A stretch of DNA of 64,000 nucleotides, taken from the NCBI GenBank assembly GCA_038380435.1, contig JAWZYU010000019.1, positions 25,693,801 through 25,757,800 on the forward strand, written 5' to 3'. This document shows, piece by piece, positions 55,446 to 64,000 of this stretch. The notes below the pieces were generated by a model, which was not told where the DNA came from, ran no database searches, and saw nothing but the letters and a program-made list of their open reading frames with translations. A program made the position numbers and the translations under genes. How positions within the stretch are numbered: the first letter of the stretch is position 1; each line of letters starts with the position of its first letter. This DNA comes from Ryuthela nishihirai (taxonomy: Eukaryota; Arthropoda; Arachnida; Araneae; Heptathelidae).

Positions 55446-55539
55446 GAGATAGTCAATGTGTAAATGTAATTGCTCCTAGGCTCTCTCCCTTTGAACAGCA
55501 TAAATCATGTATTAAATATTTGTTTTATAAAAAAATAAA

Positions 55540-55735
55540 TACACCCTCAAGCAGCTGCTTGCCACAGAGGTCTGGCAGGAGCCCATCAGTTTATATGCCA
55601 TAGCAGAAGGTCTGTGAGGATGACAGGACCTCAGCAGAAAAACAACACAAACGTTCATGCCTTATCCGGGGCTCAAACCCATGTCCCTTAGATCAGTTGC
55701 CAAGCACTTGGCCACGGGACAAATGTTTTTTACTT
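55540..55735 (-). repeat. SINE-1 copy
   Basis: The minus strand carries box B-like GGTTTGAGCCCC, CTGCTGAGGTCCTGTCATCC, TATAAACTGATGGGCTCCTG and GGCAAGCAGCTGCTTGAGGG. The head is slightly shortened between the anticodon region and box A (GTGGCCAAGTG-like). Confidence 0.9.
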
Positions 55736-55739
55736 TCAT

Positions 55740-56287
55740 AAAATTTATAATTAAATTCTGTTTAATTTGGTATATAACATGACCTATTTCAGTTGGTTGT
55801 AATTTTTAAAAAAATAGCCAAAATTGATTTGTTGATATGACTGCACAGTTGGCAAAAAGCTTGGACTTTTCTTAAAGTATGGTACTGAGAAAAAAATTAC
55901 AAAACAGGAGTAATTTTCTTGCTTCAAGTAAATAGTTTTTTTTTGTTATTCAGAAATAAATAGCCTGTCTATTCATGTGCATTATAATGATTTCTGTGTA
56001 TTAGTTTGTTTTAAATAAATTTTTATTTGTATTGCCAGATACATTTTTTTATTACGTGCTTCAATAAAAGCCTCATTAAAATTAAACTAGGTGTCTTTTT
56101 TGTTAAATATTTTATTTTTGAAAAATCCAGAATAAAATTCTAATTAATTTGACATGTAACATGCCATAATTCATTTCATTAGTTTTGGCAAAAAATTTCT
56201 AAAGTAAATTTTTTTTGTCTGATCATAGTGTAAAAATAGCTGGACCTCAGGATGTAAATCGGTTTTTTAGGCAGGACCTTGAAAGGG
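55740..56287 (-). mobile_element. Partial inverted copy of the 48898 piggyBac-type MITE
   Basis: In inverse orientation it matches 48960-49440 (AATTATGGCATGTTACATG, GCACATGAATAGACAGGCTA, AATAGGTCATGTTATATACC). It ends with CAGGACCTTGAAAGGG followed by TTAA (56288-56291). The other end is missing next to the SINE-1. Confidence 0.82.
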
Positions 56288-56458
56288 TTAAAGATACCCT
56301 TTTTTAGTCTTTTAATTGCAGACACATCTTTTCAATTGTCAAGAAATGGAACTGTAATCACATTATCAAAACAGCAGCATTGGGAGATTCAAGTTGATCC
56401 TTAATCAAAATTTCAGTCAACTTGTACACCACACAAAGTTTTAATTTTTTTTAATTAA

Positions 56459-57524
56459 CCCCTTCTCTACGATGACTCCACTGTTGGAGTCAATACTATA
56501 CTGATTGCTGCGATGACACCACAGTTTAGCTATCACGATTAAGTTGCTTTTGAGGCATATATGTAATTCGAAATGCTCACTTATGTGTTCTTGGTGGCTT
56601 TTGTAAATGCTTATCAGTGATGACATCATGTATTTTTCGACCATCAAAATTTACCACACCATATAAGGCCTGAAGGAGGGAGGCTAAAAATCGTTTGCCA
56701 ATGGGATTTAGGCAAATACGTGTGCTAATTTGCAGCTAATTGTAATTTGATTTTCATATTTGATTGAATAAAAATGCAATAAATATTTTGCGTGAAGAGG
56801 AGTTTAGTGAAAGTGAATATATTCTTGATGAAATTGATATGGATTAGAGTTTTCTGACCTTACTGATAATGAATTTGAGGCTGAAGAGCAAGAACCCCAG
56901 GAAATGGCGGGAGGCTCGAAGCGTTTTCCTGAAGTATTTGATGATGTCAGACTTCAACAAGAGCCTCAATTATCAGATATGCTATTTGTTAAAAGTCCAA
57001 TAAAATTTGTATTATGTGGCCATGGCACTAATATCAAGACTCATATGGAAGGGGTTAAAGGAGTTGGCTCAGCTGGTAGCATACCAGGTTCATAATCTGC
57101 AGTTCCTTGGTTTGAGGCCCAACTGTGCTAGTGTTAAGATTTTTTTCTGTTAACCCCTGTCCTGCTGTCAGTGATTTCATCAAGTAATAATTTAAGTATG
57201 AAAGTAATTTCTGAAATAAGCACTGAGATCTACCTTAGTAAGCAAAGGTTTTAAAACAAAATTATTCAACACAACAGAATAGTTTGGAACACACACACAG
57301 GCAACTCTGCTATTCTTGGAGCTTTATATATATCAGAAAAGATGGGAAGGGTAGAAGGGAAGAATTCTGCCTGAAGGTCTGATACAAGGTGCTGGTTGTG
57401 TTTGTTCAATTAGCAACTACCTTTGATGGAAGGAAGGAAACAATCAGAATAGAATTGAGGTGGCAGTGGGCTGTTATGGTATTTTGCACGATGGCCAGCT
57501 AGAGCCACACTGGTTTTCAAAGGG
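56459..57524 (+). mobile_element. piggyBac-like element, internally deleted, TTAA duplication
   Basis: TTAA (56455-56458) precedes CCCCTTCTCTACGATGACTC. The right end GGTTTTCAAAGGG is followed by TTAA (57525-57528), so the ends share CCCTT. Around 56795-56860 the plus strand encodes LREEEFSESEYILDEIDMD, an acidic N-terminus of the kind seen in piggyBac transposases, followed by stops. The DDD catalytic domain is absent. A SINE-2 head lies inside at 57055. Confidence 0.7.
57055..57175 (+). repeat. SINE-2 5' fragment
   Basis: The head shows box A-like TTGGCTCAGCTGGTAGCATA and box B-like GGTTTGAGGCCC. GTGCTAGTGTTAAGA then CCCTGTCCTGCTGTCAGTGA gives the start of the core. The rest is missing. 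Confidence 0.8.
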
Positions 57525-57528
57525 TTAA

Positions 57529-58860
57529 ATTACCCAATATTCGATTAGCACTCTAGTGGTGCCTTCTGATGCCCATATCGTTAGTTTATAATTTTTGAAT
57601 ATTAAATTCCATGTGAGGGGACAAAAGTTTAATATCTGTATTATAGATTTCTCCTTTTATAATATTTATAAATGAATTTTCAGTAAAATTAAGCTGGAAT
57701 CATTAAAAAGGTGAAACTATAACATTAATTGCCAAGAGTTAATTCCTATTCTTGATTATTTAAAATAAATATTCATATCAAGGATTTATTTTCATCTTAG
57801 GGATTTGTACATCCTCCCTGGATATTACAATATGTTTTCTGGAATAACATGTAGTGAATGCACAATTTAAGGCTTGATAACAGGCACCTAAGCAAACTTG
57901 TTATATGTGTCTGGACATGCATTGTTGCTGAGATAGGTCGCATGGAGTACTCACTTCCACATTCCATGTCATTTCTTGTTATTCAAACTTATATATTTAG
58001 TTTTTTTCTCTCTCTTAAGTAATGTTTGTTACTAAATTGATTATTATTCTACATCCTGTTGAATGTTTTCTACTATCTTTCATGGTTATGGGGAGAACTT
58101 CTGGCATTCCTTGAAAAATTGCCCAGGGGTACTGAAAATGTGAAATACAAATTTACCACTATGGGTTTACATGTGCCAGTTGTAATTATTATAAATCATC
58201 ATTTTCCTTTTAGAAAATATTTGGCTAGATACTGGTTTATTTTCCATCTTCTATGTGCTTAATATGTTAACAACCAGTTCCCAACCCACAGATTTTAATG
58301 ATATTTACATTATGGTGTATATAAAATTTTAGCATTTTTTTTTAAACACAGAAGAAGTGCATGTGGTCTTACATTGTGTGCAAAGTATAGACCCATAGTT
58401 AGTCTATAGAAATGAACTGGAATTCGGTGCCATCTTGGAATCGAATAGAAACTGGTTACATACAATAAACATTGAAAATAAATATGCCTGCTTGATATGT
58501 AACAAGAACAGAACATTTCACAGGGTCATTCATTTGATGTGTTTATCACAACAAAGGGCATATAAATTATAATTCTTCTTTTTTTTTAATTTCTTTCTGA
58601 GGATTCAGAATTTGGCAACTTTTAGGATGGTTTTTACATTATAATGTACATGCTGAATTCCATTAACGTTAAAAATTTTTTTTATATTCTTGTTCCACTT
58701 GGTCATATAAATGAAGTACATTAAACATTAAAATTATGAAGTACATTAAACATTAACATTTAAATGGAAATTTTTTTCCTTCTATAAACAAAAATTCAAG
58801 TTTGAAGAGGTTAACATAAATATTAGTACATGTAATATATGCAATTGCCTAAAACATTAC
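57529..58860. other. Intronic AT-rich sequence with traces of a dispersed repeat
   Basis: Segments at 58285-58310 and 58810-58855 match the dispersed repeat at 37190. A local duplication of ATGAAGTACATTAAACATTA lies at 58711-58757. No exon resembling POLR2E is present. Confidence 0.45.
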
Positions 58861-58977
58861 ATACATACAAAATCTTCATGGTGCCATGGACTAGGGAGGC
58901 CCTACCAGTCTGTACAAATTTTGCTCTCCAGACATGTCTGAACTTCCGATGCTGCATTTGGCCACTCTAGGCCAATT

Positions 58978-60385
58978 CTAGCAAGGTCCTGTTTGACATT
59001 GTCTGCCCATCACACTAGGTCGCCCCCTTTTTCTGAAACCCTTAGGCACGCTATTCATAATCCTGTTTGCCAATCTGCATCTATGCATACAGGCAACATG
59101 TCCAAACCAACGGTCTCTCTCCGCACAATATGCTGCACAAAGGAGGTTAATGACTCCTTCTAACCTCATCATTACTTACAAAGTCGAACCTCCTAATGCC
59201 CAAGATACTGTGTAAGCATCTATCTAGAATCAAAGGCATAAAGTTTCTTTTTTTCCTGCTTACAAAGGGTCCATGTTTCACTACCATAATTAACCTTAGA
59301 AGGAATCAAATTATTTTACAGCCTAATTTTAGTTTTTAGGTATATAAGCCTATTTTCTCACACTCTTCATAGGTTCTTAAAAGACCCAGTAGCAATCCCT
59401 ATTCTATTTATCTCATGCTGCACATCACCAGTATCTGTTACATAGCTCCCAAGATAATTAAACTGAGACACTTGCTCAAGAGTGCAACCATTCAAAGCAA
59501 CTGAAGCACCATCTGCCTGACCAATTTTCATCACTTTAGTTTTTTCATTGTTTATCACCAAACCTACTCTACTACCAGTCTGGTCAACAGCCCTAATGAA
59601 AGAATTCATCTCTTCAACATCATTTGGCAAAAGGGCTAAATCATCAGCATAATCTAAGTCAGAAATTTTCATATCTCCAGCCCATTTAAGGCCAAAATCT
59701 TTCCCTTGTAAAGAATTTCGCATAACATAATCAATGCCAAACAAAACAGAAAAGGAGACAAAATGCACCCTTGTCTAACTCTACTAGCAATGCTAAACCA
59801 ATCGCTGAAAGATGGTACCAACTCTCACACATGACTCAGTGTTATTATACAGAGTTTTCATTATACTAACCAAATGGTATTCCATATGATCAGCAAAAGC
59901 TTTTTTGAAGTCTATAAAGCTACTACAACTAGGTTTCTGAAACTCTAGACATTTCTCAAGAATCTGCCTAAGTGAAAATATTTGATCAATATATCCCCCA
60001 CCACTTCTGAATCCACATTGTTCACATGCAGTTGTCCATCAAGCAAATTATTAATTCTCTCAGTATAATTATGCAAAGAATTTTCTTGGAATAGAAAGTA
60101 AACTAATTTTCTTATAATTATCACAAAAACTACAATCACCTTTTTAAAAAATAGGAATAATAATAGCTCTAGTAAAATCCTTAGGAACAACATTGTTATC
60201 ATAAAAAAAATATTCAAAATTTCAGTCAGCCATGTAACAGCACAAATATTCCCAGCTGTAAGCATTTCAGTTTTGATTTCATCCACTCTAGGAGATTTAT
60301 GCAGTTTTAATATAGAGATAGCCAAAGCAACTTCAGAATGTGATAATAGGACCATCATTAAAGCCAGTAATGTATCAATCCTCAT
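58978..60385 (-). pseudogene. LINE reverse transcriptase and C-terminal region (copy B)
   Basis: The N-terminal RT block (60385-59945) has LKLHKSPRVDEIKTEMLTAG. The palm (59768-59367) has SVLFGIDYVMRNSLQGKDFG, the catalytic YADD in SDLDYADDLALLPNDVEEMN, VGLVINNEKTKVM and FNYLGSYVTDTGD. The C-terminal block (59172-58978) has AERDRWFGHVACMHRCRLAN. Frame breaks separate the blocks. Confidence 0.87.
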
Positions 60386-60539
60386 TACACATAATGGGAG
60401 TAGAAATAATCACATTGTTTAGAACATCTCTGAAATGTTCAGCCCACCTAGCCATCACAGAATCCTCATCTTCAACACTTTACCACATTTATCCCTCAAT
60501 CTCTGTGTACCTGTCTGTTTCTTCCCATTCAAAACATTA

Positions 60540-61700
60540 ACAATCTGGTACAATCCCCTACTGTTGTGCTGCCTAATTGCTTCCTCTGCTTTATCAGCCA
60601 AGCTATCAAGCTAAAGATTCTTATCACCTGTTAACCGATCTTTACACATTTATTACGCTCATTGTAATGCTGTTTGTTAGGACTAGTAGGATGTTGATTC
60701 ATATTAATCCTGCACTTCATTCTTTCAGAAATACATTCCATAGCCTTATCACTCAAATAATTTTGTTTCCTCTGTTCCCGTTTACCCAAAGTACTGTTGG
60801 TTTCAAGAAAAGCCTGCTTAAACTGATCCCATTCTTTCTCGACTTCAGCAGTAAGCAAACCACAATTGTCATAATGACTAAGTAGCCTATCATTGTATGC
60901 TCTGGCTACAACTGGATATTTCAGACCTTTAGTTTATAGGTAATTCTCTTAACTTTAGCACAACCTTTCTTAAGCTTCAGTTGCAAGACACTTTTGACCA
61001 GGTAATGGTCAAGACCCTCTTTCAGCTCCCCTGTAAGATCTGGTATTCCTAACCAAATAGCCCATTTCCTATTAATTAAAATATAATCTATCATATTCTT
61101 GTGCAACCCATAAGATGAAACCCACGTATGTCTATAAATGTCCCGATGTTTGTAGTATGTGTTAGTTATTCGCAAACCATTAACTTTACTTACCTGTAGA
61201 AGACTTCCTCTATTATCATTAGAACTACCAATGCCAAAGGGACCTAAAACTCCTGCCCAAAGATTAGAGTCAGTATCTACTTTAGCATTGAAGTCACCTA
61301 GCACAAGAAAAATATCTCCTTTCTTCACAGAATTCAAAATATCCTGAAGCTGGCTGTAAAACTTATCCTCATTCTCATCAGAGTCCTCTGTGGGGGCATA
61401 ACAACAGATGACATTCAAATCTTTAATTTTTGTTTTAAATTTTGCTCTAGAAAATCATTCATTAATGCAGTCACATCCTAGAAGAGCATCACTGGCGTGT
61501 CTGCTGAAAAGCAAACCTACACCTTGAGATGCTTTCCATTCTCCCTCCCTGAAAAGAGAAATTTAAAATTATTTTTAAATATCACCTTTACCTATCCATC
61601 TGGTATCTTGCAAGCTTAGAATATCTAGGTTATATGGCTGGAATTCTTGCATGAGGACATCAAGAGAATAATCTCTATGTAACGTCCTTATGTTCCATGT
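60540..61700 (-). pseudogene. LINE endonuclease region (copy B)
   Basis: The N-terminal motif near 61690-61590 (LDILSLQDTRW-like) is in a broken frame. The open part (61418-60921) has NVICCYAPTEDSDENEDKFY, LVLGDFNAKVDTDSNLW and MIDYILINRKWAIWLGIPDL, then the catalytic LDHYLVKSVL (SDH has become LDH). The linker (60858-60631) matches copy A: KEWDQFKQAFLETNSTLGKR. Frameshifted and inactive. Confidence 0.86.
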
Positions 61701-62555
61701 ACTTGCAGAGAGAAAATGATTAGTAGGATTTTTAAAGAAACTAGGTTATTGAGAGAGGTAGGGCCAACATGGACCTGCTATTCCTCTGCTAAAGACTGAA
61801 GTCACTGATGCTGATAGGAACTTCAGGCACTCCTTTTTCTAGTGGACCTTTTCAAGAGCCATATGACCTGTCTGAGACACATTACTCCAGTTTAGGATTG
61901 GCAATGCCCAACTAGCTAAGTGAGGGTTCAGGTACCTGTGATGTCCTCTGATCAGGAATAACCACCAGCTGATATAAGGTATCCCATGCCTCTGTTCACT
62001 TATGGCTGGCAACTCACAAGCAAACAGAAAACACAGCCACATTCTCCCTCAACAGAAGCCTGCCAGTACAACAAGTCCAGGATCCATAATCAAGCTGAAA
62101 TCCATAAACTAGTCCAGTCTAGTGAGTATAAATGGTCAGCACCAGGACCCTGTGAAGTTGACCACTCCTCAGCAGGGCTGAAAAAAAGAAGAAAGTGGCC
62201 ATAGATGACCAGGTCAGTAGGCCACACTGAACTGGCAACACTCCCTTTCATTCCCTTTCAAAAGAGAATATCTCTTGAAAGGTACTAAAGGCCTGCACAT
62301 AGGGTATTAGGCCTGGCCAGTTCTGTGCATCATCCCTGGGGATTGGTACACAGCTCTCCTTCCAGTTTATGCCTAGCTACCATTTACAGACCAAGTGAAA
62401 ATAATTGGAGGATATTTGAAGATTACAGTGTAAAGACTGAATGTGGTGAGAAGCTTACAGTAGAGTTACGTATCAATTAGTTACTCATGAAAAGTAAATA
62501 AATTAAGCAATTCTGTGAGTTTTGATAACTTGGTATAGAGGTCATGCTTCTACAC

Positions 62556-62799
62556 CAATTTCTCAAAACATAAGTCGCAAAATTTTGGGAAAAAAAACCC
62601 ATTAAAATTTGCAGAATCATTAAAAAAATAGATAATTAAAGGAAACTTAAGGTAAACATTGAAATTCATGTCACAAAAAGCTTACTGCCCTAATTATTAT
62701 ATAATAATATATAAAATTCACTTTTTACCACAAGTGTGTTATGGTAAATGGACAATTTCAGAAGTTTGTCACCAAGAAAAAAAAGTTTGAGAAGCACTG
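62556..62799. mobile_element. Small hAT-type MITE, about 244 bp
   Basis: The right end AGTTTGAGAAGCACTG (62784-62799) is the inverse of a hAT end (CAGTGCTTCTCAAACT). The left end CAATTTCTCAAAAC at 62556 is a weaker match. The flanking octamers TTCTACAC (62548-62555) and TTCTATAG (62800-62807) agree at 6 of 8 positions. Non-coding. Confidence 0.55.
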
Positions 62800-62807
62800 T
62801 TCTATAG

Positions 62808-64000
62808 CAGCGGTTCTCAAACTTCGGAAACCCAAGGACCCCTTTTTCATTTAAATTTTTTTCGTGGACCCCTTGCTTATCAATTCATGTTTTCATTATT
62901 TGAGAAATATTACACATAATTAAAATAAAAGTTTTATTTGTTTTCAAATTTGTTACAAATAATTTAGTTATACATTATTTACTATTCTTTTATTTATGCA
63001 TTTCTTTATAAAATAATTGAATTCACAAATTAATTTTTGCATGTTTGGGTGATGGACAGAAGCCTGGAACCTGAAACATAATGAGGCCGAGTTTATTTCT
63101 CAAATGGTTAATGCGAAGGATGATGCTGTTTTTGTGAAATTATAGTAGTAATGTTTGGCTCAATGGAAGAAAGTTGAATTCTTAGATCAGGTTCTACATC
63201 TAATCGGTTTCTGTATTTTGATTTTATATATAAAAGAATGGAGAAAGCCCGTTCACATAAATATGTTGTGCAAAATGGCATCAAATACTTAAATGCTTTT
63301 ATGGCTAGATTAGTATAATCAGGTCTTAGATGTAACCAAAAATCTGGCATATTATGTTGGTTGAAACTTAGTTTCAAAGAGGTGTCACGTGACAGCTCTA
63401 CCGGACTATCTTCTTCAGATGAAGTTAAATATTTGGCATCGTTGACATTTGTATTAAATGGATCTCTGATCCAGATTTTACCAGAATTGGGAGGGGGGAA
63501 ATATTTCTTGAAGCTATTTTTCAATTCCGTTAAATGTTCAATGAAAACATTTCTTAGTTCATCAGAAAGATCTTCATTGGAGGTTTCAATAAAATTATTG
63601 AGTGTTGGAAATGACTCATATATGCGGTTATGAAGATGTTTTGACCACAAGTCAAATTTTTTTAGAATAGCTTCCACTTTATCTTCAACTTTGAATATAG
63701 TTACAGTTACTCCTTGTAGGCTTTTAAATTTAGCCGATTTGAACTGGCAAAAATACAGCCAAGTATGCCACCATAGCTAATCACGAAAAATCATTGAAAT
63801 GTTCACTCAGATGAAATCACGTATTTAGTAAAAAAATTCTTATTTCATTGCACAACTCAGACAAGCATTTTAAAACTTTTCCCCGAGACAGCCAGCATAC
63901 TTTAGCATGTAATAAAAGCTGGTGATGACTGCTGCCCATCTCCTCACAAAGAACTTGAAAGATAGGGGAATATAATGGACGAGCCTTAATAAAATTGACC
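62808..64000 (-). mobile_element. hAT transposon, partial (runs off the window)
   Basis: The terminal sequence CAGCGGTTCTCAAACTTCGG at 62808 is a classic hAT end and is preceded by the octamer TTCTATAG. The element continues to the right beyond 64000, with its transposase on the minus strand. Confidence 0.85.
63108..63677 (-). CDS. hAT transposase C-terminal part (ZBED5/FAM200-like)
   Basis: An open 189-codon frame ends at the stop complementary to 63108. It contains EHLTELKNSFKKYFPPPNSG, FWLHLRPDYTNLAIKAFKYL, PFCTTYLCERAFSILLYIKS and KYRNRLDVEPDLRIQLSSIE, the hAT C-terminal dimerisation region as found in ZBED5/FAM200-type domesticated proteins and their parent transposons. Upstream (63700-64000, minus) the frame is broken but continues in protein-like sequence (SSHHQLLLHAKVCWLSRGKV-type HWL motif). 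It is a transposon copy rather than a host gene because it is next to intact hAT termini. The rest lies outside the window. Confidence 0.82.
   Translation of the reverse strand: MEAILKKFDLWSKHLHNRIYESFPTLNNFIETSNEDLSDELRNVFIEHLTELKNSFKKYFPPPNSGKIWIRDPFNTNVNDAKYLTSSEEDSPVELSRDTSLKLSFNQHNMPDFWLHLRPDYTNLAIKAFKYLMPFCTTYLCERAFSILLYIKSKYRNRLDVEPDLRIQLSSIEPNITTIISQKQHHPSH

Larger units (their letters stand above)
53930..55500 (-). mobile_element. Penelope-like retroelement, copy B, 5' truncated
   Basis: On the minus strand the element has reverse transcriptase (about 55445-54901), thumb/linker and GIY-YIG endonuclease (54881-54258), and a 3' region with a hammerhead-like core (about 53985-54025). 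Its 5' side stops near the SINE-1 at 55540. It belongs to a different Penelope lineage from copy A, with little protein similarity beyond the shared motifs. Confidence 0.88.
58880..62389 (-). mobile_element. RTE-like non-LTR retrotransposon, copy B
   Basis: The same family as 24131-27745 but on the other strand. Its 5' leader from 62389 matches copy A closely (TGTAAATGGTAGCTAGGCAT, GAGAGCTGTGTACCAATCCC). Endonuclease, reverse transcriptase and C-terminal regions follow in order. The 3' end near 58880 is less certain; the last ~80 bp (GCCATGGACTAGGGAGGCCC inverse) differ from copy A. Confidence 0.85.
42594..64000 (+). other. POLR2E intron 3 (probably incomplete, more than 21 kb)
   Basis: No exon resembling RPB5 codons 70 onward was found on the plus strand. 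The content is nested transposons and SINEs described separately. Unassigned parts such as 42600-43070, 48320-48890 and 53200-53920 are AT-rich with no recognised feature. Confidence 0.6.

Noticed and set aside
63108..63677. Domesticated ZBED5/FAM200-type host gene
   Set aside because: The frame is adjacent to a good hAT terminal repeat and the upstream frame is broken, so an ordinary transposon copy is simpler.
42594..64000. Search for POLR2E exon 4 and later exons
   Set aside because: No plus-strand sequence encoding the expected continuation after AHNDDPT was found. Absence by eye is not proof, but nothing was good enough to annotate.

Overview
The window is a stretch of a large, AT-rich, repeat-dense animal nuclear genome. 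It has spliceosomal introns with GT-AG borders, tRNA-derived SINEs, RTE-type LINEs, Penelope-like elements and at least five DNA-transposon superfamilies. The one recognisable host gene is POLR2E/RPB5, and its first 69 codons read like an arthropod orthologue. The repeat mix and multi-kilobase introns would suit a chelicerate (for example a horseshoe crab) or another large-genome arthropod, but that is inference. There are no operons, bacterial-type genes or CRISPR arrays.

Left third (1-18.6 kb), intergenic. Old SINE copies surround a broken Tigger/jerky-type transposase (about 2.6-3.8 kb, minus) and a poly(A)-polymerase-like pseudogene (about 5.3-5.9 kb, minus). A 3.1-kb hAT element (6771-9861) follows, interrupted by a TA-flanked MITE and by a SINE. 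At 11.1-11.33 kb a SINE body carries a 5S rRNA-derived head in place of its usual tRNA-like head. A perfect small MITE (11596-11810) lies beside the most striking object of the window: a 6721-bp element (11861-18581) with inverted terminal repeats of about 1.55 kb, AG...CT ends and an exact 6-bp target duplication, best explained as a non-autonomous Polinton/Maverick-like element.

Middle (18.6-29.5 kb), intergenic. SINEs, divergent tandem repeats and a nearly full-length but decayed RTE-like LINE (about 24131-27745, plus).

Right half (29.5-64 kb), the POLR2E locus on the plus strand. Exon 1 (29521-29577), exon 2 (37046-37134) and exon 3 (42532-42593) splice in frame. Exon 4 onward was not found, so intron 3 probably runs past the window end. 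The introns hold a triplicated ~200-bp repeat, fold-back MITEs, two Penelope-like elements (one with a hammerhead-like motif), three Tc1-like elements, a Tigger MITE, a pogo element nested with a gag-only LTR element, several piggyBac-type TTAA elements, a second RTE-like LINE (about 62389-58880, minus), a small hAT MITE and a hAT element that runs off the right edge.

The genes do not form a pathway. The window is one housekeeping gene inflated by nested transposons. Recurrent themes are three tRNA-headed SINE families (called SINE-1, SINE-2 and SINE-3 here), MITEs that keep transposase fragments, and an unusual excess of long G or C homopolymers.
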